The translations under genes were made by a program, and so were the position numbers. DNA of 64,000 nt from NCBI GenBank assembly GCA_030847615.1, contig JAUMIR010000002.1:112724309-112788308 (forward strand). Reading direction: 5' to 3'. Below the pieces are notes generated by a model that did not search any database, was not told the DNA's origin, and saw nothing but the letters and a program-made list of their open reading frames with translations. This document shows, one piece after another, positions 43,487 to 54,150 of the stretch; position 1 is the first letter of the stretch; every line of letters begins with the position of its first letter. Origin of the DNA: Gambelia wislizenii (lineage: Eukaryota > Chordata > Lepidosauria > Squamata > Crotaphytidae).

Positions 43487-43755
43487 TATATATTTATTTT
43501 AGGTATTTATACCCTGCTCTTTAGCCACAAAGGCTCTCAGATTGTCTTACAAATTGTTAAGCAATAGCAATTTACACATCTACACCACATTAAGCAGTTT
43601 CCAATGTGTGTTAGCTAATTGCCCCCACGAGCCGGGTATTTATTTTACTGACCTATGAAAGGATGGAAGGCTGAGTGAACCTTGGAGCCCTTGGGATCTA
43701 ACTTGTAACATTGTGGCTGCAGTAATGGCATTTAACCACTGTGCCATCAGCTATA
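43487..43755 (-). repeat. second SINE family (GGTGGCGCAGTGG type), full length
   Basis: The reverse complement begins TGATGGCACAGTGGTTAAAT (A-box-like), has a TTACAAGTTAGATCCC B-box-like word, a body (AAGGTTCACTCAGCCTTCCA, GGCAATTAGCTAACACACAT), and ends in GGTATAAATACCTAAAATAA. This is the layout of a tRNA-derived SINE common in squamates. It abuts the Helitron 3' end. Confidence 0.72.
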
Positions 43756-43849
43756 ATGCATAGCTGTCTGGGTGTTCTAAATGGGTATGTTAACAATTTT
43801 AAATCCTAGAGCTCCCTACTCAGTCCCCCCACCATACAAACATCAGGAC

Positions 43850-44025
43850 GGTTGTGCTGATGGTACCAAAGGTCTTGCTAGCCCAGCATTCTATTCCTGC
43901 AGTGGCCAACCAGTTGCCTGTAGTAAGCCCACAAGCAGGACCTGAGTGAAACGGCATCCTCCATCTTGTACTCCATGGCGACTTATATACAGAGGTGCAC
44001 TGCCTCTGCTACTGAAGTGTTTCAA
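43850..44025 (+). repeat. interspersed repeat (CAGTGGCCAACCAG family)
   Basis: ACCAAAGGTCTTGCTAGCCC, GCAGTGGCCAACCAGTTGCC, AGCCCACAAGCAGGACCTGA is a common reptile repeat string; a short related piece (GATCAGACCAAAGGCTCGTC) is at 48539-48560. Parent element not certain. Confidence 0.5.
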
Positions 44026-44519
44026 TAAAATTGAAACCATGTAAGGAAAGTGAGTTGTCATCTCTAAAAATAGTGGAAGCACTACTTTTTATCACCTCTC
44101 AGTCTGCCAGGGCTTGTAAGATGATGCACAACAGTTATTTAAAAAATACACATAATTAAAAATCAGTTTCAAGCAAGCAAGCAAGCAAACAGACAAAGAG
44201 AAAACTACTCCCCAAGCCAAGCTTTGTTTTAAGGAAGGGAGACCATGAAGGACATTATAGTTATGGCCACCTGCCCAAAGTCTTGTAGGGATGAAGCCTG
44301 CCTGATTTCTCTTGTGAAGAAGTTGCACGACTGAGACACTGCTATAGGGAAAATCCTACTACAGAGAAAGTTCCTCACCCAGCTATGGGACATGCGAAAG
44401 GGCCTCCACTGAGAGTCTCAGATTCCAGTCAGACTCATATGGAAGAGGTGACTTTTCAGATATCCCAGCCCCAAGCCAGTTAGGGCTTTATGAAGTAAAA
44501 AAACAGTGCCTTGAATTGA
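44026..44519. other. unassigned DNA
   Basis: No gene or repeat recognised apart from a (AAGC)n run at 44172-44188. Confidence 0.5.
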
Positions 44520-44656
44520 GAGCTCCAGCATGGTGTAGTCAGGGCCGGTTTAAGGAATTTTGGGGCCCCCTGCAATGCTTTACTTTGGGGCCCCCATATG
44601 TTTATCTCAGATCAATGTAACCTAACTTATTCACCGTACAGGATGTTCAGATTATA

Positions 44657-44881
44657 GTAGGACCCCCGTATCCATGGATTCATTATCCATGGGACACAAA
44701 ACAGCACACCTACCATCAAGTCTTCCTAGAAAATGTGTCTTCCCTAGCCCTTTTCTAGGCAACTCTATGGTATTTTAAACCAGAAGTCCCATTATTTTCA
44801 ATGGCATTCACTATTATTCAGGTTTTCAGAATCCACGCCCCCCCCCCGAACCAATCCCCAGTGGATAAGAGGGACCTACTA
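44657..44881. mobile_element. pogo-like MITE (CAGTAGGACCCCC family) inside the hAT element
   Basis: Starts TAGTAGGACCCCCGTATCCA and ends GAGGGACCTACTA, with the family body CTTCCTAGAAAATG and GGTATTTTAAACCAGAAGTC. Sister copies are at 61577-61840 and 26393-30881. Flanked by TA on both sides. Confidence 0.75.
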
Positions 44882-44994
44882 TATTACATAATTTGCCACC
44901 AATAATTTAGTTTAAAAACTATATTATAGGCACTAACATAATATTTTTTGTTTATTAGCAATTAATGTAATGGTGTAGATTTCCTCAAAGAAAA

Positions 44995-45530
44995 TAAAGA
45001 GTAGACTACAAGCTAAACATGAGTTAGCAGTGTGATGCAGCAGCAAAAAATGCCAATGCGATTCTAGGCTGCATTAATAGGAATAGTGTCTAGATCAAGG
45101 GAAGTAATAGTATCACTCCATTCTGCTTTGGTCAGACCTCACCTGGAATACTGTTTCCAGTTCTGGGCACAACAATTCAAGAAAGATACTGAGAAGGATG
45201 GTGCGAGGTCTGGAAGCCATTACGCCATATGAGGAATGGCTTAGGGAGCTGGGTATGCTTAGCCTGGAGAAGAGAAGGTTGAGAGGTGACGTGATAGCCA
45301 CGTTTAAATATTTGAAGGGATGTCATATTGAGGAAGGAGCAAGCTTGTTTTCTGCTGCTCCAGAGACTAGGACACGGAGCCATGGGTTCAAACTACAGGA
45401 AAAGAGATTCCACCTGAATATTGGGAAGAACCTCCTGACAGAAAGAGCTGTTCGGAAGTGGAATACACTGCCTTGGAGTGTGGTGGAGTCTCCTTCTTTG
45501 GGTTTTTTTAAACATAGGTTGGATGGCTGA
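44995..45530 (+). pseudogene. old CR1 ORF2 C-terminal fragment inside the hAT element
   Basis: GCAGTGTGATGCAGCAGCAA starts the [16 protein letters not shown] region; frame 45198-45530 reads MLSLEKRRLRGDVIATFKYL and AVRKWNTLPWSVVESPS. It stops at KHRLDG without the usual 3'UTR and ATTCTATG tail, so it was truncated at both ends. About 25 residues are missing near 45185 ([20 protein letters not shown] region partly deleted). Confidence 0.8.
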
Positions 45531-45617
45531 AGAAGACCAAGGGGGAAAGGGAGGAGAGAGGAACCAAGACATGTTAAAAGCAGCTGGAAAGATGGGCTGG
45601 AGGGGATCTATGTGCAA

Positions 45618-45669
45618 GGAAGGAAAGGAAAGGAAAGGAAAGGAAAGGAAAGGAAAGGAAAGGAAAGGA
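45618..45669 (+). repeat. (GGAAA)n microsatellite
   Basis: About ten pentanucleotide units, nearly perfect, followed by a (CA)n stretch at about 45703-45715 and (TTTCTC)n at 45770-45790. Confidence 0.95.
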
Positions 45670-46334
45670 ACCCTTTCTGAGGGAGACAACCTGTCTCTCT
45701 CTCACACACACACACTCACCCTCTCCGACGTGCCTCTTCCTCCAGCTTCTGCCGTGGAGGGCTGCTGTTTCTTTCTCTTTCTCTTTCTCTTTAGTTTTGG
45801 AGAGGCTGTTTTGTTTGTTTTTTTAAAAAAAGCCAGCAGGAGGTTTTTGGAGGAGGAGGGTAAGAGGGGGCTCCTCCCGGCTGTCTCCTGGCTGTCTCCT
45901 TCGTCAGATTAAGGAGGCCAACATGGGGCCCTCTCTGGACCTCGGGGCCCCCTCTTGACCTCAGGGCCCCCTGCCAATGCTGATTTGGCAGACAGGTTAA
46001 ACCGGCCCTGGGTGTAGTGATTTGAGCAGTTGAGTACAACTCTGGAGATCAAGGTTCAAATCCATGCTTGGGCATTGACCATGGCCAAGGCATAATATCT
46101 CAGCCTCAGAAGAAGGCAAAGGCAAACCCCTCTGAACAAACACTGTCAAGAAAACCCCATGATAGGTTCACCTCAGGGTCACCATAAATCAGAAATGACT
46201 TGATGGCACACAACAACACAACTTTGAATTGAACTTGGAAGCAAATTGGAAGCCAGTGCACTTGATACAAAATTAGTAATATGTGTTCTCTCAAGTGCAC
46301 ACTAGACAACTTTTGCACTAGCAGCTTCCAAACT

Positions 46335-46425
46335 CTTAGAAGCATAGAGTGGGAAGAGACCACAAGGGCCATCCAGCCCAACCCCCTGCCATGCAGGAAT
46401 AGACAATCAAATCATTCCAGGCAGC
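46335..46425 (-). mobile_element. CR1 3' tail fragment
   Basis: AGAAGCATAGAGTGGGAAGA, GGGCCATCCAGCCCAACCCC and CCATGCAGGAATAGACAATC are the CR1 3'UTR on the minus strand; no coding part remains. Confidence 0.75.
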
Positions 46426-46989
46426 CCCTATAGAACATGTTACAGTAGTCTAATCAGGATTGAATTAAGGTATAAAGCACTGTAGCCAAATCTACCTTCA
46501 TTAGGAAGAAGCACAACTGGTGCACTAGGTGAGGTTAGGCAAAGGCACTGCTGTCCACAGCAGTCACGTGGCCTCCCAGAAACACTGCTGGGTTGAAGAG
46601 CATCTCAAGCTGGAAACCTGGTGTTTGCGCTGTCATAACACATTGATCCCATTTTAACTGCCATGGCTTCATTTGGGGACTGGATTTAAGGCAGGGATGG
46701 GAGCCACAAGTGGCCTTCCAGATGAGTCCAAGTCCCACCATCCTTCACCTTTGAGTATGCTGGCTACGGTTGAAGGACATGCAGTCCAACAACATCTGGA
46801 AGGCAACATGATTTCTGTCACCAATTTAGGGCACTGGAAAAGAGATGTTCCCATCCATATCACTGGAAGCACCATAAGTCACTTCAGAGGTCAGAAAAGT
46901 TATTTATAATTACTCCAATCCCCCAGTCAGCTGGGGGGGGGGGCTCTGATTATGGCCATGTTGGCTAAGGGATTCTGGGAACACTAGTC
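46426..46989. other. unassigned DNA with MITE scraps
   Basis: 46692-46820 resembles the CAGGGATGRGG palindromic MITE (CAGGGATGGGAGCCACAAGT left, CCAACAACATCTGGAAGGCA right). 46945-46988 (GGCTAAGGGATTCTGGGAAC) resembles another hAT-like end. No gene recognised. Confidence 0.45.
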
Positions 46990-47595
46990 CAAAAAGCCCA
47001 AACAGCTCTGCAGCTGTTGTGAAGCAGGATGTTAGGCACTGCAGAGCTGCTTCTGTGTGGGCAAAAAGGGCAGCATCATCAGCGAAGAGCAAATAGTTTA
47101 GAGTCTTAGTGCGAGCCCTCAGATGACTTAAGTTAAACAAGCTACCATCAGTACGGTAACGTATATAGATGCCGTCTTCTTCTTCAAGCTCTGCCATAGC
47201 CCTTTGGAGCATCATGCTGAAGAAGATTGTAAATAAAGTTGAGCAAGAACACAACCTTGCTTCACTCCATTAGTTATTAGAAAGGGCTCTGAAAGAGCGT
47301 CGCCATATCTGACTTGACCGCGCTGGCCCTCGTGTAGCAAGATAAACATTTTAAAGAATTTGGGGGGACATCCTAGACTTTCCAGGATCTGCCACAGACC
47401 TTTTCTACTCACAGTGTCGAAGGCTTTGGTGAGGTCGACAAATATTACATAGAGACCCTTGTTCTGCTCCCTACATTTTTCTTGCAATTGTCTAAGGGCA
47501 AATACCATATCTGTAGTACTCCTATTGGCTGTGAAGCCACATTGGCTTTGGGGAAGAAGTTCTTCTGCAATAGCAGGAGCTAATCTGGGAAGCAT
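46990..47595 (-). pseudogene. GSETW-type LINE, inverted 5' half with reverse transcriptase
   Basis: Minus-strand frames 47622-47212 and 47254-46910 encode RT: LLPQSQCGFTANRSTTDMVF, VIFVDLTKAFDTVSRKGLWQ (motif A), NGVKQGCVLA (motif B) and YLLFADDAALFAHTEAAL (catalytic FADD). A one-base shift near 47235 joins the two frames. It belongs to the same element as the plus-strand half that begins at about 47596; the order and orientation fit a 5' inversion. About 45-50 residues between AAELFGL and the GAKID start of the other half are missing. Confidence 0.85.
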
Positions 47596-48385
47596 CATCT
47601 CCTCAGGTGCCAAGATTGACAAAGAGATTGATCACAGATTAGCAAAGGCATATACCGCATTTGGAAGACTTCACAAAAGAGTCTGGAGTAATAAACACCT
47701 GAGGCGAAGCACAAAAATCAGTGTGTATGGAGTCATTGTACTGTCTATTCTCCTCTATGGATCTGAAACATGGGTCACCTATTGCCAACACTTACAACTC
47801 CTCGAACTCTTTCATCAGCACTGTATATGCACAATCCTAAATATACACTGGACTGACTATGTAACAAATGTTGCTGTCCTTGAGCAAGCAGAGATCACCA
47901 GCACTGAGGTTATGATATTGAGAACACAGCTGTGCTGGGCAGGGCACATTTCTAGGATGGAGGACCATCGCCTCCCAAAAATAGTACTCTATGGTGAACT
48001 TGCCATGGGTCAGCGTAAGAGGGGTGCTCCAAAAAAGCGATACAAGGACTCCCTGAAATAACATCTCAGGCTCGGCCAAATTGATCACCAACAATGGTCC
48101 GCCCTGACCTCACATTGGGAGGCATGGAGACGCACTATCCACAATGCTGCAGCCTTATTTGAGAACTCACATCAAACAAGTCTTGAAGAGAAACGACAAT
48201 GCAGAAAGAATCACAACCCAGAAACATCACCCAAGGAGACCTTCTGCTGTGCTTTCTGCAACCGGACTTGTTTATCTCGGATTGGCCTTTTTAGTCATCA
48301 GCATACTTACAGAAAGCATGGGACGAGTCCTTCCTGAATCTTCGTTTGAGAAGAAAAGCGAGCGAGAGAGAGAGAGAGAGAGTCC
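47596..48385 (+). pseudogene. GSETW-type LINE, C-terminal half in normal orientation
   Basis: Frame 47459-48061 (element part from about 47596) reads GAKIDKEIDHRLAKAYTAFG, RLHKRVWSNKHLRRSTKISV, YGSETWVTYCQHLQLLELFH and GHISRMEDHRLPKIVLYGEL. A CAA-to-TAA change at 48059 ends the frame; the rest continues to the FCNRTCLSRIGLFSHQ finger and the CTTCCTGAATCTTCGTTTGA end, with (GA)n at 48361-48384. This is the longest copy of the family in the window. Confidence 0.9.
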
Positions 48386-48664
48386 AAAAAGGGATTCTTC
48401 CAAGCTCTGATCCACTTCACTGCAGGAAGGAGGTCTGAGGTTAGCACAGCTCCTTGGTGGATTTCTTTTGCTGCCCCTTGCAGCAGTGGCCCAAATCATC
48501 AGAGAAGGACAAGAAAAGGAAGAAGGGGAGCCCTGATGGATCAGACCAAAGGCTCGTCTCCTCCAGCATCTTGTTTTCCCCAGGAGAGACTCAGATGGTC
48601 CGAGGGCAGGGATGGGGGAGAAGTGCATGTGGTTTCCTTATCAATACAAATATGCCTTATTCAC

Positions 48665-48760
48665 AGAATCATAGAGTTAGAGGGTACCCTAAGGTTCATC
48701 CAGTCAAGCCTTTATCAATGCAGGAATCTGCATTTAAATCATCTCCAACATATTGAACTG
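48665..48760 (-). mobile_element. diverged CR1 3' tail fragment
   Basis: CAGAATCATAGAGTTAGAGG then GGTTCATCCAGTC and TGCAGGAATCTGCATTTAAA is the CR1/L3-type 3' end on the minus strand, more diverged than the other tails. Confidence 0.6.
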
Positions 48761-48796
48761 AAACATGAACCAAACTGCAATTACCTTTTGGTATTA

Positions 48797-49026
48797 CAGT
48801 TGTCCCTTCATATTCGCTGGGGTTTGGTTCCAGGACCCCCTGTGGATACCAAAATCCGTGAATACTCAAGTCCCATTATATGCAATGGCATAGCAAAATG
48901 GTGTCCCTTATATAAGATGGCAAAATCAAGGTTTGCTTTTTGGATTATTATTTTTTAAACAATATTTTCAAGCCATGAATACTTAAATCCGTGGATACCA
49001 AATCCGTGGATACGGTGGGACAACTG
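48797..49026. mobile_element. Tigger/MER2-like MITE, copy 2
   Basis: CAGTTGTCCCTTCATATTCG ... GTGGGACAACTG with TA on both sides (48795-48796 and 49027-49028). It is closely similar to 37106-37335. Beyond its right end, about 150 bases are shared with the flank of copy 3 (see findings). Confidence 0.9.
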
Positions 49027-51114
49027 TACTCCTTCTCCAAATTTCACAGTGCTGTTTTCCCATTTTAAAAAATTGCTTGCAAACCTGGATATGTAAGGGA
49101 AAAGTGTGCGGAAGGAAAATGTATTCATGAAAATAACAAACAAGAAAGCACTATGGGAGGAATTATATATTTAGTACAAATTTTGGTGTCCTTTTTTTTT
49201 CTTAAATAGTGTGTGCTAAATATGTACTGCTCAGCTTTGAATCTGGACTCAGCTTTGAATCTGGAGGCCCAGGTTCACATTTTGCACATTTAAAGGTAGG
49301 ACAGGAGGCACTATTATTGGGCTGCACTGCCTCTTCCCTTCCCTCATGCAATAAGCCAGTATGGAGGGAGGGAATACTAACTTCCCCAAATGAGAAAAGA
49401 AGACATAGACTAACAGGATGGCAACCATGGTGTGTGAACAAATGCTCAAATTATTGTGGAAGGAGAATGAAACAAATTTAAGACTGGAAAAATGGAAAGC
49501 CAAAAGAAACTAAAACTGGAAAATGTCACACACCCCTCACCCCAGGAACCCACAAACAGGGCTTAAAGGCAATAGCTTTTCTGTTGCTGCTGGTGCTCCA
49601 AAAATCTTCCATGGTTCATATAGCCATTACAATGACTAAAAATTATGCGTAGATCTATCTTCCTTAAACATGGCTATTTTTGTTTTAAAATTATTGAAGC
49701 AGATGGTCATCAACACATCTTGTGACAGCAAATTCCATAAATATGCACTATCCCTCACGCTTAAACTTGTTTGAAAAGCTACTCATGGTTTCGCCTCCTC
49801 TCTAATCTTTTAACAACTCCTAAAATTTGCTCTCTTGCAAAAAAAAATGTTCAACAATGATTATCTTGTTCCCTGGTTTTTATTTTTTATTTTTATTTTT
49901 TAAATAAAAAGCAGTCTTTTTGAGGCATCAACATGAAACAGTCCGGAAGTAAACATGTCGTTAGCAAAACAAAAGAATGATTGATTCATGAAAAACTAAT
50001 GTAAACTAAACCTAAAGTGGCATGTACACTGCATGTATGTATGTATCATTCTCTTTCTATGTGTAATCATGTGTGTGGCCAAAGTACCCAGCACAGTAAG
50101 GGTCTAAGTGTGTGTGTGTGTGTGTGTGTGTGTGTTTAGGAGGGTGGGTTTTTTTGTCTGCTTTTTGCTTCTTTAGCAGTTTATCAATGTATATCAGTTT
50201 TTTAAAAATACCAATAATTATCTAGTAATCAATTGCTGCCATAGAAAAGCAGCCTAAAGAGCAAAATAATATAAAGTGTGTGTGTGCAGGTGAGGAGAAG
50301 CGCTTGAGAGAATTATTCTCATCTCCAGAGGGTATGCTTGATGGCCATTTTCTTGGATTTGGTCTGTGATCCTGATTATAGAGTGCAAAAATTGACCACA
50401 TTCAAATCTACAAGTTTAGGTTAAAGGTACTGTGCTCCAGGTCAGCCTTGCCGCTGGCAATATTTATTTATTTAACTATGTCTGTTGTGAAGATAATTTA
50501 TCATCTTTGCCCAATTTTGATGGGAAGAAAGTTCAAGGGCAGCAGGTGGGTACAGCCTGGTGACAACACTTCTGTCCCCTTACACACGTTCAGAGCCCAT
50601 GTTCCTCTATTACATTCAGGTGGCAGCTACTCTCCCCACCCCTCAGCCATTGGCCAAGCTTCTAACATCCAATGGGTGATACAGACAGTACAGCCCTCAC
50701 TCTGACATGCCTTTCTGACATCATCATGTAGCTGCATCTGATTAGCTACATATCATTGTGACATCATCATGCTCACAATTTGAGCATGGCAGAGGGTGCT
50801 TCCAAATGGAGGACTGTCCGAGCCCCTCCCATCATCTGCCACAATGAGCTACGAATGGAATTGCTGTGGACTCTCCATACTGTTTGGAAAATGCAGTGAA
50901 ATACCACTCTGTTCTGTCTACACCAGTATGTGGAGAATGGCAAGATGCAGCCAGGATTCAACCATACTTCCCCTCTCCTCACTGATATCACTGGTCTCTC
51001 CCATTGCCTAGGCCTTTGTTGCTGAGCATGCACACAAGTCTAGCCTGCACGTGGACTTCTATGTTCCTTCCCATGGATGTATACAGTTCTGTGGGATCCT
51101 AGTTTTCTCCACAA
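49027..51114. other. unassigned DNA with (GT)n
   Basis: No gene recognised over about 2 kb. A (GT)n run lies at 50108-50135 and a second short one at 50277-50286. GACATCATCATG occurs twice at 50717 and 50760. The overlapping frames at 49202-49503 and 50773-51033 have no domain. Confidence 0.5.
50108..50135. repeat. (GT)n microsatellite
   Basis: An uninterrupted run of about 14 GT units. Confidence 0.95.
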
Positions 51115-51480
51115 CTAGCTGGACTCGGTGTATCATACGCCATTAAAAACTCCCCCCAAAATGGCCGGTGGACCTCACAACAACCCTGTAAGGCAGGCCA
51201 GTGATTTAAATTCCTCCTCCCCATTCTCAGCATTACACACTTTTCCCAGTATTGCTGAGTGACATGCTCTGTTGCCCTGCCAATGCTGCCAAATACCACC
51301 ACCAGTTGACTGCCTGGGTCCCAATCCAGGCCACAAACTGAGTGACAGGAGTGGATTGTGAGGTGGAGAGGGAATTTGCATGTGGGTGGTGATTGGTTGG
51401 GTGTGGGTTGGGTGTGCTTCCTGAGCAGCCAATCAGCAGACTGGGAAAGGCAACATACCCAATAGAATTATATATATAGA
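51115..51480 (-). mobile_element. non-autonomous Helitron-like element, copy 2
   Basis: On the minus strand it starts TCTATATATATAATTCTATT after a host A and ends ACCGAGTCCAGCTAG before a host T. Just inside the 3' end, GGCGTAT-G-ATACACC forms a 7-bp hairpin with one mismatch, as Helitrons carry. It aligns along its length with 43074-43480 in the opposite orientation. Confidence 0.87.
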
Positions 51481-51848
51481 TTTCTCCAACCTACTTTTCT
51501 CTCTCTCTCTCTGGAGTGTTCTGTGTGTGGCAGAAGGCAAAAGAGTCCCCCCCCCCAAGTGATCAGATCTAACTTAGCTCTGGCTCTTTGCATGTAGGGT
51601 GCGTGAGTATTTATGTCAATCATTGTTCTTCCATAGTGAGCAGTGAATAGGATTGCTGTGGGTGTTCTGAAATGTCAGTGAAACAGCAGTCACATCCTGT
51701 GATGTTCTGTCCAGCCCAGTGAATGGGGCTACATTGGCTGTGCAAGTAGAAATGCAAGGCAAGCCACGAAGAAAGGAAGACCACTCTCAAGATGTCAGCC
51801 ACCTTCCTCAGAGTGGAACACCTCTTCCCACAGCACCTCTTTCATGTA

Positions 51849-52077
51849 CAGCTATCCCTTCACATTTGCTGGGGTTTGGTTCCAGGAACCCCCGTGAATA
51901 CCCAAATCCGTGAATACTCAAGTCCCATTATATGCAATCGCATAGCAAAATGGTATCCCTTATAGAAGATGGCAAAATCAAGGTTTGTTTTTTGGATTAT
52001 TGTTTTTTAAAAATATTTTCAAGCCATGAATACTTAAATCCGTGGATACCAAATCCGTGGATACGTTGGGACAACTG
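51849..52077. mobile_element. Tigger/MER2-like MITE, copy 3
   Basis: CAGCTATCCCTTCACATTTG ... GTTGGGACAACTG, TA on both sides (51847-51848, 52078-52079). The following 52080-52152 repeats the flank of copy 2 and ends in another GGAGGGACAACTG with TA. Confidence 0.88.
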
Positions 52078-52449
52078 TACTCCTTCTCCAAATTTTATAG
52101 TGCCGCACTATGGGAGGAATTATATATTGTAAGAATATGGAGGGACAACTGTACTTTTCTACCCATACTTGCAAAGAAATTGCATTGCTATTCTGCCTTT
52201 CCTCAATTTAACAGATTTTCTGTGACAAGAAAAAAAGATGGGAGAAAGTGGAGGAAAACATCAAATGGATGGCTTTGTCACTGGCAACCTCCATAAAATT
52301 TGGAGAAGGCATGGTTAGCCATGACACATTAAAAGCATCATCCAGGAGCAACCTGGTTATTTGGGATAGATTTCCAGCAGTAAGACAACCCCCTTTTTTT
52401 TTCTTTTAATATGTTGACTGTGGAAGCAAAAAACTAATAACAGCCTGTT

Positions 52450-52678
52450 GGGGAAGGTGGTTAGAGTGTTGGGCAGGGAGCTGGGAGATTTAGTACCCAC
52501 TGAACAATGGAAAGTACTGGATAACATTGAGCCAGTCATTCTCTCCCAGCGTGACTACTTCGCAGGGCTATTGCAAGGATAAAAATGTGCGGCGAAGAAG
52601 ATGAGAGCCACATATGCCACCTTGAGCTCCCTAGGCACATGGCATAAAATAAATCTAACAAATAAATAAAATAAATAC
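52450..52678 (+). repeat. third tRNA-derived SINE family
   Basis: GGTGGTTAGAGTGTTGGGCA, GAGATTTAGTACCCACTG (decayed B box), TTGAGCCAGTCATTCTCTCC, GCAGGGCTATTGCAAGGATA and an (AAATAAAT) tail match the common squamate SINE with a 'GGGTTGTTGTGAGGATAAAA' body. Confidence 0.65.
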
Positions 52679-54057
52679 AGGCCTCCTGTAGGCATTGCTT
52701 TTATGCTGGCAGTGTTTCTGCCCCCCCCCCAAAAAAAAACCACTGGTGCTCTCAAACAGCGGTATCATCTTACCAACTAAGGGGTGTTCTCTCACTAACT
52801 GTAATAACTCTCAGTGTCAAATAGATGAAAGACTGTGTACATATTGCATTTAGTGTGGTTTGTTTTGTGATTGGTTATTTAGAGGTAAATGAGCATTTAA
52901 TTTGACATTCTGGTAGCTGAAGCATGGTATCTCAGAGGAAATTACATTGTGGGTGGGAAAACAGATTAATCACAGGTGATACACATGTCTTTTAACATGT
53001 AGTTTGACCCTCAGTATGAGTAACCTAAGTCTGCCTTAACATCCTGTGCTGCTTTGTGTCTGAAAATACCCATCCTACCTTATTGCCATTCTTTTTATAC
53101 TGTCAGGTACAACAGTCACAGTTCGTTGACATGCAACTGGCTTGGCTGAAGACATTGTCTAATTTCCCAAAGGATGCAATAGTTATCCCATAAGTGAGGA
53201 TTAGCTTAATAACATGCTTGCTTTATGTCAGGGCTTGTAAGAAGCAGTGACTAATCCTTGCTTTTGGCGATTAACAATGTTTGCTGGAGAATATCTGCCA
53301 AACCTTTCAATTGTATCGTGTCTTACACACAAGTCTTTTATACTGAAGCAATTGTTTTATTGTTGGTGGAGGCTGTCGACCAAGCACAGGGAGAAGAACA
53401 AGATTGCCTCCCTTGAGGGCAATCTTTACAACAGGGCACAAGAAATTTATCAGAGGGCATTTTATTTACATATATACAGTACATGTCACACTGGTGTTGG
53501 GGAGTGCAGACAAAAGCAAGTTTTTTTGTTGTTGTTTTTACATGAGCTCACTGTGGTTACAGACAAGGTCAAAAGCCATGTCAGTGGTGTTCTTGTGGTA
53601 GAACACTCTTTCCAGTGAAAAGAAGGAAAGAATCAGACTACCGGTACTAATTTTTTTCAGCATGCGCTTCCATGAACTCTAGCCCATTTCACCAAAAAAA
53701 TTAATGTTGAAATAAATTAGTCTTAGAGAGTCCACAACATTTCTTTCTTTTTTAAATATAGAAACAGATGACTAGTTCTTCTCTCTCTCTGTCTCTCTGT
53801 CTCTCTGTCTCTCTGTCTCTCTCTCTCTGAAAACTTCCCAGTTGCATCTGTCAGGCCAGCTCTCTTTGTGGTGTCTGAGAGACATTGAATGGGAACGGCC
53901 ATAGCTAAATAGCAGAACACATAAGGCTGTACTTTGCATGTAAAGGGTGTCAGGCTTTATAGTTAGCATTTCCCCTAGCAAGGAGAAATGCTTTAGGGCT
54001 GAGAAAGACCCAAGGCTGAAGCTCTGGAGATATGGTGTTTTTTTTCTGTCAAATGTG
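52679..54057. other. unassigned DNA with (CTCTCTGT)n
   Basis: No gene recognised. A (CTCTCTGT)n tandem run lies at 53780-53830. The 123-codon plus frame at 53247-53618 has no recognisable domain and is not supported by splice or promoter signals. Confidence 0.5.
53780..53830. repeat. (CTCTCTGT)n microsatellite
   Basis: About five 8-base CTCTCTGT units flanked by plain CT runs. Confidence 0.9.
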
Positions 54058-54150
54058 AAGTCGAAGGCTTTCACGGCTGGGATGCCAGCCACAGATGCAG
54101 GCGAAACACTACTCTTCCAGAACACAGCCTCACAGCCTGGAAAAAAACCA
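54058..54150 (-). repeat. conserved ~90-bp interspersed repeat, copy 2
   Basis: The reverse complement carries GTTCTGGAAGAGTAGTGTTT, CGCCTGCATCTGTGGCTGGC and the GTGAAAGCCTTCGAC end, matching 42456-42545 in opposite orientation. Confidence 0.7.

Larger units (their letters stand above)
44540..46010. mobile_element. hAT-like DNA transposon (non-autonomous, 1.47 kb)
   Basis: Ends are CAGGGCCGGTTTAA (44540-44553) and its perfect inverted match TTAAACCGGCCCTG (45997-46010), flanked by the 8-bp duplication GGTGTAGT (44532-44539 and 46011-46018). CAGGG ends and an 8-bp duplication are hAT hallmarks. Subterminal GGGGCCCCC words recur near both ends. No transposase frame is present; the interior holds a pogo-like MITE, a CR1 fragment and a GGAAA microsatellite. 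Confidence 0.93.
44520..46222 (+). repeat. tRNA-derived SINE split by a hAT-like element
   Basis: SINE head 44520-44539 (AGCTCCAGCATGGTGTAGT) and body 46011-46222 (GATTTGAGCAGTTGAGTAC, GGTTCAAATCCATGCTTGGG, CTCAGCCTCAGAAGAAGGCA, AATGACTTGATGGCACACAA) are one unit, matching 59928-60150 when the hAT-like element is removed. Confidence 0.85.

Noticed and set aside
53247..53618. 123-codon plus-strand frame as a gene
   Set aside because: No recognisable motif, no promoter or splice pattern, and an equally open overlapping frame.
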